Part shown: positions 18,021 to 27,167 of the stretch, piece by piece | How the letters are laid out: each line of letters starts with the position of its first letter | Numbering within the stretch: the first letter of the stretch is position 1 | Assembly (NCBI RefSeq): GCF_008801915.1 | Contig: NZ_VZOV01000002.1 | Location: forward strand, 372,001 to 436,000 | Direction: 5' to 3' | Source: Cupriavidus gilardii | GTDB taxonomy: Bacteria; Pseudomonadota; Gammaproteobacteria; Burkholderiales; Burkholderiaceae | Length of the DNA: 64,000 nt | Made by a program: the position numbers and the translations under genes | Notes under the pieces: generated by a model | What the model was told of the DNA's origin: nothing | The model's database searches: none | Seen by the model: the letters and a program-made list of their open reading frames with translations, nothing else

Positions 18021-18507
18021 TGCAGCACAGGGCGGCAAGCCTGCCGCCAAGTCCGGCCGCTCCGACGCCAAGGCGCCGCCCAAGAGCGCGCGCCGCCGCT
18101 CGCGCGAACTGGCGCTGCAGGGCCTGTACCAGTGGCTGCTGAACCGCAACGACATCGGCGCGATCCAGGCCCATCTGCACGATGCGCAAGGCTTCAACAA
18201 GGCCGACCGCGAGCATTTCGACGCGCTGCTCAACGGCGCCGTGCGCGAGGAAGAACGGCTGACCGCGGCCTTCTCGCCGTTCCTGGACCGCACCGTCGAC
18301 GAGCTGTCCCCGGTCGAGCGCGCCGCGCTGCTGATCGGCAGCTACGAGCTGGTGCACTGCATCGACATCCCGTACAAGGTCGTCATCAACGAGGCCGTCG
18401 AGCTGACCAAGACCTTTGGCGGCGTCGAAGGCTACAAGTACGTCAACGGCGTGCTCGACAAGGTCGCCGCGCAGGTGCGCGCCACCGAGGTCGCCGCCCG
18501 GCGCTGA
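18013..18507 (+). CDS. nusB: Transcription antitermination factor NusB
   Basis: NusB binds boxA RNA with S10 and prevents termination in rRNA operons. The 164-residue protein has a basic, disordered N-terminus of about 27 residues, then the NusB fold starting [17 protein letters not shown] and ending with the conserved [17 protein letters not shown]. The ATG at 18013 inside the ribH end is supported by the gene pair ribH-nusB, which is conserved across bacteria. A strong terminator follows. Confidence 0.96.
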   Translation: MSDAAQGGKPAAKSGRSDAKAPPKSARRRSRELALQGLYQWLLNRNDIGAIQAHLHDAQGFNKADREHFDALLNGAVREEERLTAAFSPFLDRTVDELSPVERAALLIGSYELVHCIDIPYKVVINEAVELTKTFGGVEGYKYVNGVLDKVAAQVRATEVAARR

Positions 18508-18540
18508 CCGGCGCCCTGCCCCGCGGCATGCGCCGGACCG

Positions 18541-18564
18541 ACACCCGCCCAGGCGGGTGTTTTC
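18541..18564 (+). terminator. Rho-independent terminator after nusB
   Basis: ACACCCGCC and GGCGGGTGT form a 9-bp stem with a two-base loop followed by TTTT. It closes the riboflavin-nusB operon. Confidence 0.85.
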
Positions 18565-18631
18565 ATTTCCGGCGATGATTGCGGCTGGGCCCGCGCCTCG
18601 CCTGCCCTCTTTCAAGCACCGCCTTCCCGCC

Positions 18632-18658
18632 GATTCCACCGATTCCACCGATTCCACC
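18632..18658 (+). repeat. 9-bp tandem repeat (3 perfect units)
   Basis: GATTCCACC is repeated three times exactly, ending 10 bases before the aminotransferase ATG, so it occupies the position where a ribosome-binding site would lie. Copy-number change could affect initiation spacing. Confidence 0.85.
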
Positions 18659-18668
18659 GTTTCCCGCC

Positions 18669-19853
18669 ATGGACCCACAGCGCCTCGCCACCGCCTCCCG
18701 CCTCGCCAATATCCGCGCCTTCCACGTGATGGAGCTGGCCAAGCAGGCCGCCGAGCTCGAACGAGCCGGCCGCCACATCATCCACATGGGCATCGGCGAG
18801 CCCGACTTCACCGCGGCCGAGCCGGTGGTTCGGGCGGCGGAAGCGGCAATGCGTCGCGGCGTGACGCAATACACCGGCGCGCTCGGCATCCATGCGCTGC
18901 GCGAGGCGATCGCCGGCTATTACAAGAGCGCCTATGGGATCGATATCCCGGCCCGGCGGGTCATCGTCACGGCCGGCGCCTCGGGCGCGCTGCTGCTCGC
19001 CTGCGCGGTGCTGGTCGAGATCGGCGCCGAGGTGCTGATGCCGGACCCGAGCTATCCCTGCAACCGTCACTTCGTCGCGGCATTCGACGGCGTCGCCAGG
19101 ATGGTTCCCAGCGGCCCGGAGGCGCGCTTCCAGCTGACCGCCGATCAGGTGCGCGAACACTGGGGCGAATCGACCCGCGGCGTGCTGCTGGCCTCGCCGT
19201 CGAACCCGACCGGCACCTCGATCCTGCCCGACGAGCTGGCGCGCATCCTCGCCGAGGTGCGGCAGCGCCGCGGCTTCGCGATCGTCGACGAGATCTACCA
19301 GGGGCTGTCGTACGACGGCGCGCCGGTGTCGGCGCTGTCGCTCGACGACAATGTCGTCACGGTGAACAGCTTCTCCAAGTACTTCAACATGACGGGCTGG
19401 CGGCTGGGCTGGCTGGTGGTACCGGACGCGCTGGTGGTGGACTTCGAGAAGGTCGCGCAGAACCTGTTCATCTGCGCGTCGGCGGTAGCCCAGCACGCCG
19501 CGCTGGCCTGCTTCACGCCCGAGGCACTGGCGATCTACGACGAGCGCAAGGCCGAATTCCAGCGCCGCCGCGACGCCATCGTGCCCGCGCTCGAGGCGCT
19601 GGGCTTTGGCGTGCCGGTCAGGCCCGATGGCGCGTTCTATGTCTATGCGGACTGCCGCGGCGTCCAGCACCCGGCCGCCGGCGATTCGGACCGGCTGACG
19701 CAGGCGATGCTGCACGATGCCGGCGTGGTGCTGGTGCCCGGTCTGGACTTCGGTCCGCATACCGCGCGCGAGTACATTCGCATCTCGTACGCCACGTCGA
19801 TGGCGCATATCGAGGAAGCAATGCGGCGGCTCGGCAAGCTGTTCGGGAAATAG
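18669..19853 (+). CDS. Pyridoxal-phosphate-dependent aminotransferase (class I/II)
   Basis: This 394-residue fold-type I aminotransferase has the N-terminal GIGEPDFTAAEPV, the SNPTG-type motif LASPSNPTGTS, and the PLP lysine Lys237 in NSFSKYFNMTGWRLGWLV. It resembles aspartate/valine-pyruvate-like transaminases, but the substrate cannot be set from sequence alone. The ATG at 18669 gives a normal N-terminus. Three perfect 9-bp repeats replace an obvious Shine-Dalgarno upstream. It is convergent with the lytic transglycosylase gene. Confidence 0.88.
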   Translation: MDPQRLATASRLANIRAFHVMELAKQAAELERAGRHIIHMGIGEPDFTAAEPVVRAAEAAMRRGVTQYTGALGIHALREAIAGYYKSAYGIDIPARRVIVTAGASGALLLACAVLVEIGAEVLMPDPSYPCNRHFVAAFDGVARMVPSGPEARFQLTADQVREHWGESTRGVLLASPSNPTGTSILPDELARILAEVRQRRGFAIVDEIYQGLSYDGAPVSALSLDDNVVTVNSFSKYFNMTGWRLGWLVVPDALVVDFEKVAQNLFICASAVAQHAALACFTPEALAIYDERKAEFQRRRDAIVPALEALGFGVPVRPDGAFYVYADCRGVQHPAAGDSDRLTQAMLHDAGVVLVPGLDFGPHTAREYIRISYATSMAHIEEAMRRLGKLFGK

Positions 19854-19894
19854 AGATAGCGCAATCGCGGCGGCCATCGCGGCCCGCCAAAACG

Positions 19895-19928
19895 AAAGCG
19901 GCGCAGCCAAACAGGCTGCGCCGCTTTT
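19895..19928. terminator. Bidirectional terminator between convergent genes
   Basis: AAGCGGCGCAGCC and GGCTGCGCCGCTT form a long GC stem with a 5-base loop. A runs on the left and T runs on the right allow it to work for both the aminotransferase and the lytic transglycosylase transcripts. Confidence 0.85.
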
Positions 19929-19976
19929 CTTCGGGCCCTGCGCGGACGCGGACAAAGCCGCGCCGCAATCCGGCAA

Positions 19977-21092
19977 TCAGGCCTTGCGGGGCGCCTGCGC
20001 CGCCTCCAGCTCGATGCCGTCCTGCGGCTCGGGCGTATGCTCTGCCTGCGTCTTGGTCGACGACGGGCCCGGCAGCGACTCGGTCGCGTCCGGCGTCGCC
20101 GCCGGTGCATTGCCGCGGATGCCCAGCACCTGACGCAGCTTCGCGCGCTCGGCCAGGACCTTGGCGCCATAGCCGCCATCGGTGGCCGTCGTCGCGCCGA
20201 CGTAGTATTTCAGGCCGCCTTCGATCGAGCCGGCGCGGGCGATGCAGTCCTTCAGCACCAGCGCACCGATCTTGATGTTGGCGTAAGGATTCAGTGCAGC
20301 CGCGACGCCGCCGACGTGCTCGTACTTGTCCTGGTGGACCTTGGTCATGACCTGCATCAGGCCCTGCGCGCCCACGCCGCTCTCCGCGTACGGATTGAAG
20401 CTGGACTCGATCGCGATCACGCCCAGGATCAGCAGCGGATCGATGCCGACCTCGCGGCCGGTCAGATAGGCGGCCTTGACCAGTTGCGCGGTCGCCTGCG
20501 CGGCCACGCGGTACTTGCGCGCGATGTACTCGGCCACCGCGGCCTGTTCGCGTGCATTGGCCAGCGTGCTGCTGTAGCGCGCGTCCAGGGCCACGCGCTG
20601 GGCCGGGATACGGGCCGCCAGATGCGCGACCGACGGCACCTTCGACTGGCCTGCATTGGCCCATTCGCCAACGCCCGAGACGCTCGGCAGGCCGGCCGGC
20701 GCAACGGCAGGCACCGTGGCGCCAGCCGCCGGTACCTTGACCGCCGGCAGCAGCTTGGCCGCCGCCACGTCTGCCGTGCTGGCATGGACGGGCGCCGATG
20801 CGGTCGCCGCCTCCAGCAGAATGGCAGGCGCTTCGTCGCCGGCCAGCATGCCGGCCAGCGCGGTGCGCCATTCCTGGCTGACCGACAGCGAAATGCCGGC
20901 CACCACCGCAATCAGACCCGCGCTGTTCAGCGCGTACTTCAACGTTGCACGACCGCCGCGCAGTGCGCGGCCGGCCACCGGATGCGCGAGACGAACCTGC
21001 AGGGCGCGCCGCACACCGGGAACCGGTTGCCTGAAGCGGACCTGCAACGCCCGCCCGACACCGGGAAGATGAAGGGTTTTCCAACCACTCAT
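19977..21092 (-). CDS. Lytic transglycosylase (SLT family), membrane-anchored
   Basis: This 371-residue protein has a basic 50-residue N-terminus with an internal duplication (GRALQVRFRQPV and RRALQVRLAHPV), one membrane anchor at about residues 58-75, an Ala/Pro/Val-rich linker, and a C-terminal SLT domain. The catalytic glutamate is Glu229 in GVIAIESSFNPYAESGVGAQGLMQV. The enzyme should cleave peptidoglycan glycan strands in the periplasm. The ATG at 21092 is fixed by a GGAGGT ribosome-binding site five bases upstream. It is driven by a strong promoter about 340 bases upstream, leaving a long structured leader. Confidence 0.88.
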   Translation of the reverse strand: MSGWKTLHLPGVGRALQVRFRQPVPGVRRALQVRLAHPVAGRALRGGRATLKYALNSAGLIAVVAGISLSVSQEWRTALAGMLAGDEAPAILLEAATASAPVHASTADVAAAKLLPAVKVPAAGATVPAVAPAGLPSVSGVGEWANAGQSKVPSVAHLAARIPAQRVALDARYSSTLANAREQAAVAEYIARKYRVAAQATAQLVKAAYLTGREVGIDPLLILGVIAIESSFNPYAESGVGAQGLMQVMTKVHQDKYEHVGGVAAALNPYANIKIGALVLKDCIARAGSIEGGLKYYVGATTATDGGYGAKVLAERAKLRQVLGIRGNAPAATPDATESLPGPSSTKTQAEHTPEPQDGIELEAAQAPRKA

Positions 21093-21433
21093 GCTTACCT
21101 CCATGCGCCGCCGTCTCCCGGTCCTGCAGGGCATTCGCCCACGCATCACCGTGCTCTGGCAACGTAGTCAAGTAAGGACACCGCACCGCCTTGCAGGGAC
21201 GACCGGCATCTGTTGTTGGTGGGCGCTCCCCAAGCGCCCAGCGATTAGCAGAGGAGGCTCTTGGGGTAGCCTGCCCTGCTGCGAAGACTCAAGACGCGCC
21301 GGTCGTTGCCGGCGGTGATCGGAGGGACCTCCCTTGTAGCGGTCCGCTCTGGTTGATCCAACGTGGTGATCTGCGTTACACCCCTTGACAGGATCGAGAA
21401 GTTCGTTGTTGCAACGCAGCACACCTTTGAGCA
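21093..21433 (-). ncRNA. Long structured 5' leader of the lytic transglycosylase mRNA, unassigned
   Basis: From the promoter at 21440-21468 the transcript should start near 21433, leaving about 340 untranslated bases. On the minus strand a 10-base closing stem, 21298-21307 with 21198-21207 (AACGACCGGC/GCCGGTCGTC, one mismatch-type A-C end), encloses two hairpins. One is AGGCT/AGCCT (21268-21272 with 21255-21259), extended by AGG/CCT and GCAG/CTGC, with an 8-base loop ACCCCAAG. The other is GGGCGCT/AGCGCCC with loop TGGGG. The second loop is fully complementary to CCCCA in the first, so a kissing interaction is possible. I could not match it to a known class; part of it recalls the 3' region of c-di-AMP (ydaO) riboswitches only weakly. 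Confidence 0.5.
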
Positions 21434-21439
21434 GACGCG

Positions 21440-21468
21440 ATTGTAAAAACCGTTTTATATCGAGTCAA
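21440..21468 (-). promoter_or_regulatory. Strong sigma70-type promoter for the lytic transglycosylase leader
   Basis: On the minus strand TTGACT (21463-21468) and TACAAT (21440-21445) are separated by exactly 17 bases in AT-rich sequence, the best promoter match in the window. It points toward the lytic transglycosylase gene. Confidence 0.75.
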
Positions 21469-21743
21469 GAATTAAGGAATCTAAAACAATTCCTTTTCGT
21501 TATATCAAAACCCCGCTATCGTGGGGTGCAGGAATCACTCAGCTGGCCGCAATCGTAGTGCTGGCCTAGGATGTCCCGCCCTGCTCGTCCGCCTGTCTTT
21601 CAAAAAAACTTACAATTTGCCGGTACGCTGTGCCGCAAAATTTTTCTTCCGAACCGGTCCAATATGGACCGTAGTTCACTCAGATCGACACTCCGACGAG
21701 CGCGGCGCCATTGCCGCGCCCCTCGCCAAACCACAAATTCCTG
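21469..21743 (+). other. Non-coding region upstream of ubiD with an operator-like palindrome
   Basis: This AT-richer stretch holds several symmetric elements: AAGGAAT/ATTCCTT around 21474-21494, ACCCC..GGGGT at 21520-21537, and the palindrome CGGTCC-AATAT-GGACCG at 21655-21671. A TACAAT hexamer occurs at 21611-21616 without a clear -35. No gene is supported here. The palindrome, about 75 bases before the ubiD ATG, is the best candidate for a regulator site. Confidence 0.45.
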
Positions 21744-23291
21744 ATGCAATACAAAGACTTGCGCGATTTCATCGGTCAGCTCGAACAACAGGGCGAGTTG
21801 CGGCGCATCGCGGCGCCGGTGTCGCCCGACCTCGAAATGACCGAGATCTGCGATCGCCTGCTGCGTGCCGAAGGGCCCGCCGTGCTGTTCGAACGGCCCA
21901 CGCACAAGGCGGCGGGCAACGCCACGGCAGGTGGTGAGGCGATTTTCGACATGCCGGTGCTGGCCAATCTGTTCGGCACACCACGCAGGGTCGCATTGGG
22001 CATGGGCGCGGAATCGCTGGCCGATCTGCGCGACATCGGGCGTGTGCTGTCGGCGCTGAAGGAACCGGAGCCGCCGCGCGGCCTGCGCGAGGCCGGCAAG
22101 CTGTTCACGCTGGTCAAGTCGGTCTGGGACATGGCGCCGAAGAAGGTGTCGAGCCCGGCCTGCCAGGAGATCGTCTGGGAAGGCAACGACGTCGACCTGG
22201 CGCGCCTGCCGATCCAGAAGTGCTGGCCCGGCGACGCCGCACCGCTGATCACCTGGGGGCTGGTGGTCACCAAGGGCCCGCACAAGAAGCGGCAGAACCT
22301 GGGCATCTACCGGCAGCAGGTGATCGGCCGCAACCAGGTCATCATGCGCTGGCTGGCGCACCGCGGCGGCGCCCTCGACTTCCGCGAGCACGCGCTGGCC
22401 AATCCGGGCAAGCCGTTTCCGATCGCGGTCGCACTGGGCGCCGATCCGGCCACGATGCTCGGCGCGGTGACGCCGGTGCCCGACACGCTGTCCGAATACC
22501 AGTTCGCCGGCCTGCTGCGCGGCAGCCGCACCGCACTGGCCGGCTGCCTGACGCCGACGCTGTCCGAACTGAGCGTGCCGGCCTCGGCCGAGATCGTGCT
22601 CGAGGGCCATATCCAGCCCGACCCCACGCATCCGTCCGGCTACCAGCACGCGCTGGAAGGCCCGTTCGGCGACCATACCGGCTACTACAACGAGCAGGAC
22701 TGGTTTCCGGTCTTCACGATCGACCGCATCACGATGCGGCGCGATCCGATCTATCACTCGACCTACACCGGCAAGCCGCCCGACGAACCCGCGGTGCTCG
22801 GCGTCGCGCTGAACGAGGTGTTCGTGCCGCTGCTGCAGAAGCAGTTTCCCGAGATCACCGATTTCTATCTGCCGCCCGAGGGCTGCAGCTACCGGATGGC
22901 GGTGGTGCGCATGAAGAAGCAGTACGCCGGCCACGCCAAGCGCGTGATGTTCGGCGTCTGGAGCTTCCTGCGGCAGTTCATGTATACGAAGTTCATCGTC
23001 GTGGTCGACGACGATGTCGACGTGCGCGACTGGAAGGAGGTGATCTGGGCGATCACCACGCGGGTCGATCCGACGCGAGATACGGTGCTGGTCGACAATA
23101 CGCCGATCGACTACCTGGACTTCGCCTCGCCGGTGTCGGGCCTCGGTTCGAAGATGGGCATCGATGCCACCGACAAGTGGCCCGGCGAAACCACGCGCGA
23201 ATGGGGACGTCCGATCCAGATGGACGCGGCGACCAAGACCCGCGTCGACGGCATGTGGGAGACGCTGTTCGCGCAGCCGTCCGGCGGCTGA
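21744..23291 (+). CDS. ubiD: UbiD family 4-hydroxy-3-polyprenylbenzoate decarboxylase
   Basis: UbiD removes the carboxyl group from 3-polyprenyl-4-hydroxybenzoate in ubiquinone synthesis, using prenylated FMN made by UbiX. The 515-residue length and sequence match the family, including [19 protein letters not shown] at the N-terminus and the central [11 protein letters not shown] segment. The ATG at 21744 gives this standard N-terminus; an in-frame start 33 bases earlier is less likely. UbiX is not in the window. Confidence 0.95.
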   Translation: MQYKDLRDFIGQLEQQGELRRIAAPVSPDLEMTEICDRLLRAEGPAVLFERPTHKAAGNATAGGEAIFDMPVLANLFGTPRRVALGMGAESLADLRDIGRVLSALKEPEPPRGLREAGKLFTLVKSVWDMAPKKVSSPACQEIVWEGNDVDLARLPIQKCWPGDAAPLITWGLVVTKGPHKKRQNLGIYRQQVIGRNQVIMRWLAHRGGALDFREHALANPGKPFPIAVALGADPATMLGAVTPVPDTLSEYQFAGLLRGSRTALAGCLTPTLSELSVPASAEIVLEGHIQPDPTHPSGYQHALEGPFGDHTGYYNEQDWFPVFTIDRITMRRDPIYHSTYTGKPPDEPAVLGVALNEVFVPLLQKQFPEITDFYLPPEGCSYRMAVVRMKKQYAGHAKRVMFGVWSFLRQFMYTKFIVVVDDDVDVRDWKEVIWAITTRVDPTRDTVLVDNTPIDYLDFASPVSGLGSKMGIDATDKWPGETTREWGRPIQMDAATKTRVDGMWETLFAQPSGG

Positions 23292-23401
23292 GAGCCTGGG
23301 GGTCCCAGACAGCCGGGCGTCCGGCGCTCCAGGCAGCCCGGACGCGGCCGCCGCCATCCCCCGCTATCATCTGCAACCAGAACCGATTACAGGAGACCAC
23401 G

Positions 23402-24883
23402 ATGGCCAATGCGCTAGACCGAATCCAGGACCGTGCCCTGGTCCGCAGCCAGTCCTATGTCAACGGCGAATGGGTCGGCGCCGACAACGGCACGACCTTC
23501 CCGGTGATCGACCCGGCCAACAACGAGGAACTGCTGCAGGTAGCCAACCTGGGCGCCGCGGAAACCGAGCGCGCGATCGCCGCCGCCGAGGCCGCCTGGC
23601 CGGCCTGGCGCGCGAAGACGGCCAAGGAGCGCGCCAACCTGATGCGCCGCTGGTTCGATCTGCTGATCGCCCACACCGACGACCTTGCCGCGCTGATGAC
23701 CGCGGAACAGGGCAAGCCGCTGGCCGAATCAAAGGGCGAGGTCGTCTACGGCGCGTCCTTTATCGAGTGGTTCGCCGAGGAAGCCAAGCGCGTCAGCGGC
23801 GACGTGCCGGCCTCGACCTGGGCCGACAAGCGCATGGTGGTGCTGAAGCAGCCGATCGGCGTCTGCGCGTCGATCACGCCGTGGAACTTCCCGATCGCGA
23901 TGATCACGCGCAAGTGCGCGCCCGCGCTGGCCGCCGGCTGCACCATCGTCGTCAAGCCGGCCGAGCAGACGCCGCTGTGCGCGCTGGCGATGGCCGAACT
24001 GGCGCACCGCGCCGGCATCCCGGCCGGCGTGATCAATATCGTCACCGGCGACGCCGACCAGTCGATCGCGATCGGCAAGACGCTGTGCGCGTCGCCGGTG
24101 GTCCGCCATCTGTCGTTTACCGGCTCGACCCCGGTGGGCCGCATCCTGATGGAGCAATGCGCGCCGACGGTCAAGAAGATCGCGCTGGAACTGGGCGGCC
24201 ACGCGCCCTTCATCGTGTTCGACGATGCCGACATCGACGCCGCGGTCGAGGGCGCGATCGCGTCGAAGTACCGCAATGCCGGCCAGACCTGCGTCTGCAC
24301 CAACCGCTTCTATGCGCACGAGTCGATCTACGACGAGTTCGTCGCCAAGCTGGCGCGCCAGGCCGAGGGGCTGCGCGTGGGCAACGGCTTCGACGCCGGC
24401 GTCGCGCAGGGCCCGCTGATCGATGACCAGGCGGTACAGAAGGTGCGCCAGCATATCGACGATGCGACCTCGCGCGGCGCGCGCCTGCTGACCGGCGGCA
24501 AGCTGGTCGAGGGCCTGGGCTCGAGCCGCTTCATCGCGCCGACCGTGCTGGCCGATGCCACCCCCGAGATGCTGATCTCGCGCGAGGAAACCTTCGGCCC
24601 CGTGGCCGCGGTGTTCAAGTTCCGCGACGAGCAGGAAGCGGTGGCGCTGGCCAATGCCAGCGAGTTCGGGCTGGCCTCGTATTTCTACAGCCGCGATATC
24701 GGCCGCGTCTGGCGCGTCGCCGAGCAGCTCGAATACGGCATGGTCGGCATCAACACCGGCCTGATCTCGAACGAGGTGGCACCGTTCGGCGGCGTCAAGC
24801 AGTCGGGGCTCGGCCGCGAGGGTTCGACCTACGGCATCGACGAGTACCTCGAGCTGAAGTACCTTTGCCTCGGCGGCATCTGA
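23402..24883 (+). CDS. gabD: NAD(P)-dependent succinate-semialdehyde dehydrogenase (GabD-like)
   Basis: This 493-residue aldehyde dehydrogenase has the catalytic Cys297 in AGQTCVCTNR and Glu263 in LELGGHAPF, plus ITPWNFPIAMITRK typical of GabD. GabD oxidises succinate semialdehyde to succinate in GABA catabolism; closely related glutarate-semialdehyde enzymes cannot be excluded. The ATG at 23402 follows an AGGAGA ribosome-binding site. No gabT or gabP is adjacent. Acetoacetyl-CoA synthetase follows 99 bases downstream. Confidence 0.9.
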   Translation: MANALDRIQDRALVRSQSYVNGEWVGADNGTTFPVIDPANNEELLQVANLGAAETERAIAAAEAAWPAWRAKTAKERANLMRRWFDLLIAHTDDLAALMTAEQGKPLAESKGEVVYGASFIEWFAEEAKRVSGDVPASTWADKRMVVLKQPIGVCASITPWNFPIAMITRKCAPALAAGCTIVVKPAEQTPLCALAMAELAHRAGIPAGVINIVTGDADQSIAIGKTLCASPVVRHLSFTGSTPVGRILMEQCAPTVKKIALELGGHAPFIVFDDADIDAAVEGAIASKYRNAGQTCVCTNRFYAHESIYDEFVAKLARQAEGLRVGNGFDAGVAQGPLIDDQAVQKVRQHIDDATSRGARLLTGGKLVEGLGSSRFIAPTVLADATPEMLISREETFGPVAAVFKFRDEQEAVALANASEFGLASYFYSRDIGRVWRVAEQLEYGMVGINTGLISNEVAPFGGVKQSGLGREGSTYGIDEYLELKYLCLGGI

Positions 24884-24982
24884 GCGCCGCGCGGGCGCCG
24901 GCGGCGCCCGCCCCCATCCCTTGAGCCATCCCGACCCGCGCCCCATCGGCGCGGGCGCAAAAAACAAGGCAGAGGAGGAGAC

Positions 24983-27061
24983 ATGACGACACTGGAAGAA
25001 GGCAAGCTGGTCTGGACGCCGTCGCCCGCGGTACGCGAGCGCGCGCGGCTGACGCCCTTCATGCGCTGGCTGCGCGCAACGCACGGCCTCGCGTTCGACG
25101 ACTACGACAGCCTGTGGCGCTGGTCGGTCACCGAGATCGAGGCCTTCTGGGACGCGATCCGCGCCTACTTCGACGTCCGCTTCGACACGCCGGCCAGGCA
25201 GGTGCTGACGCGCCGGGAAATGCCGGGTGCGCGCTGGTTCGAAGGGGCCACGCTGAACTATGTGCAGCAGGTGTTCCGCCATGCAGGCGAAGGCGCCGCT
25301 CGCCAGCGCGCCGCGATCCGTCATGCGGGCGAAGCGCAACCGCTGGCCGAACTGAGCTGGGACGCGCTCGAGGCGCAGGTCGCGGCGCTGGCCCATACGC
25401 TGCGGCAACTGGGTGTCGAGCGCGGCGATCGCGTGGCGGGCTATCTGCCCAATATCCCCCAGACCATCGTCGCCTTCCTCGCCACCGCCAGTGTCGGCGC
25501 GGTCTGGTCGGGCTGCGCCCCGGACATGGGACAGGTCGCGGTGATCGACCGCTTCCGCCAGATCGAACCGAAGGTGCTGATTGCCGTCGACGGCTACCGC
25601 TACGGCGGCAAGACCTATGACCGCACCCCGGTCGTCGCGCAGCTGGTCGATGCGTTGCCATCGCTGACGGACCTGATCGTCGTGCCGCTGCTGGGAGCGC
25701 CGGACGAGGTACCGACCACCGCGCTGGAAACTGCGCGGGCAACTACGCTGGAAACTGCACCGGAAAGCGCCCCGGGCAAGGCGAGCGCGCTGCGCCGCCA
25801 TCGCTGGCAGGACGCGCTGGCGCATCAGGTGCCGCTGCAGATCGACAGCGTGCCGTTCGACCACCCGCTGTGGATCGTCTATTCGTCGGGCACCACCGGC
25901 ATGCCCAAGCCGATCGTCCACGGCCACGGCGGCATCGTGATCGAGCAGCTGAAGCTGATGGCGTTCCACAACGACCTCGGCCCCGACGATGTCTTCCACT
26001 GGTACAGCAGCAGCGGCTGGATCATGTGGAATGCGCAGGTGGCCGGGCTGCTGCTCGGCAGCACCATCGCCATCTACGATGGCAATCCGGCCTGGCCCGA
26101 TGCCGGCGTGCTGTGGCGCTTCGTCGAAGACGCCGGCATCACGGTGTTCGGTGCCGGCGCGGCGTTCTTCACCGGCGGCATCAAGGCCGGCGTGGTGCCG
26201 TCGCGCGAGGCCGACCTGAGCCGCCTGCGCGGCATCGGCTCGACCGGCTCGCCGCTGCCCGCCGAGGCCTACGACTGGCTCTACCGCAACGTGCGCGCCG
26301 ATATCTGGCTGGCCCCGATGTCCGGCGGCACCGACTTCGCCGGCTCCTTCGTCGCCGGCTGCCCGCTGCTGCCGGTCTACGCCGGCGAGATGCAATGCCG
26401 CTGCCTCGGCGCCAAGGTCGAGGCCTTCGACGAGGCCGGCCACCCGCGGATCGACGAGGTCGGCGAACTGGTCTGCACCGAGCCGATGCCGTCCATGCCG
26501 CTCTATCTGTGGGGCGACACCGACGGCAAGCGCTACCGCGACAGCTATTTCGATACCTACCCCGGCGTCTGGCGCCACGGCGACTGGATCAAGATCACCT
26601 CGCGCGGCGGCGCCATCATCTATGGCCGCTCGGACGCCACCATCAACCGGCACGGCATCCGCATGGGCACCAGCGAGCTGTATCGCGTGGTCGAGGAACT
26701 GCCGGAGGTGCTCGACAGCATGGTGGTCGACCTCGAATATCTCGGCCGCGACTCGTATATGCCGCTGTTCGTCGTGCTGCGCGAAGGCATCGCGCTGGAC
26801 GACAGGCTGGTCGACACGATCCGCGCGCGCATTCGCGAGGCGCTGTCGTCGCGGCACGTGCCGAACGCGATCCTGAAGGTGCCGGGCATCCCGCGCACGC
26901 TGTCGGGAAAGAAGATGGAGGTGCCGATCAAGAAGCTGCTGCTGGGCCATGACCCGGACAAGATCGCCAATCGCGACGCGATGGCCAATCCGGACACGCT
27001 GGACTGGTACTTCGAATACGCGCGGCGGTACTTGAGCGAGACCAGCGCGGCGACCGCCTAG
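24983..27061 (+). CDS. Acetoacetyl-CoA synthetase
   Basis: This ANL-superfamily ligase activates acetoacetate (or related short acids) with ATP and CoA, allowing growth on ketone bodies or recycling of PHB. The 692-residue protein has the AcsA-like N-terminal segment ([15 protein letters not shown]), the ATP motif [15 protein letters not shown], and the C-terminal lysine region [15 protein letters not shown] poorly conserved insert around residues 245-265 contains a partial internal repeat ([12 protein letters not shown]). The ATG follows AGAGGAGGA, a strong ribosome-binding site. Confidence 0.92.
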   Translation: MTTLEEGKLVWTPSPAVRERARLTPFMRWLRATHGLAFDDYDSLWRWSVTEIEAFWDAIRAYFDVRFDTPARQVLTRREMPGARWFEGATLNYVQQVFRHAGEGAARQRAAIRHAGEAQPLAELSWDALEAQVAALAHTLRQLGVERGDRVAGYLPNIPQTIVAFLATASVGAVWSGCAPDMGQVAVIDRFRQIEPKVLIAVDGYRYGGKTYDRTPVVAQLVDALPSLTDLIVVPLLGAPDEVPTTALETARATTLETAPESAPGKASALRRHRWQDALAHQVPLQIDSVPFDHPLWIVYSSGTTGMPKPIVHGHGGIVIEQLKLMAFHNDLGPDDVFHWYSSSGWIMWNAQVAGLLLGSTIAIYDGNPAWPDAGVLWRFVEDAGITVFGAGAAFFTGGIKAGVVPSREADLSRLRGIGSTGSPLPAEAYDWLYRNVRADIWLAPMSGGTDFAGSFVAGCPLLPVYAGEMQCRCLGAKVEAFDEAGHPRIDEVGELVCTEPMPSMPLYLWGDTDGKRYRDSYFDTYPGVWRHGDWIKITSRGGAIIYGRSDATINRHGIRMGTSELYRVVEELPEVLDSMVVDLEYLGRDSYMPLFVVLREGIALDDRLVDTIRARIREALSSRHVPNAILKVPGIPRTLSGKKMEVPIKKLLLGHDPDKIANRDAMANPDTLDWYFEYARRYLSETSAATA

Positions 27062-27071
27062 CGCATCGCGG

Positions 27072-27098
27072 CATCGACGCCATCGACGCCATCGACGT
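27072..27098 (+). repeat. 9-bp tandem repeat (3 units) after acetoacetyl-CoA synthetase
   Basis: CATCGACGC occurs twice exactly and a third time with one change, starting 11 bases after the stop codon. It is the same unit length as the repeats in fimT and before the aminotransferase gene, but not the same sequence. Confidence 0.8.
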
Positions 27099-27167
27099 AT
27101 CGAAGGTCGGGCGGCGCCGTGCCGGTATCATGCGGTTTCGCCCGCCTGTCCCCGTTCCGCGACTACC

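Noticed and set aside
21168..21422. 84-codon minus-strand frame in the lytic transglycosylase leader
   Set aside because: It would begin about 11 bases after the predicted transcript start with no ribosome-binding site, and it crosses the folded region. A leader peptide is not excluded but not supported.
21093..21433. Assignment of the leader as a c-di-AMP (ydaO) riboswitch or 6S RNA
   Set aside because: The strongly conserved ydaO segments (GGGGTGAAT and CAGCTAAC) are not present as such, and the fold is not the single long rod of 6S RNA.
23729..26950. 1073-codon open frame on the minus strand
   Set aside because: It is antisense to gabD and acetoacetyl-CoA synthetase, low-complexity in composition (His/Arg/Asp/Gly-rich), and results from high GC at third codon positions.
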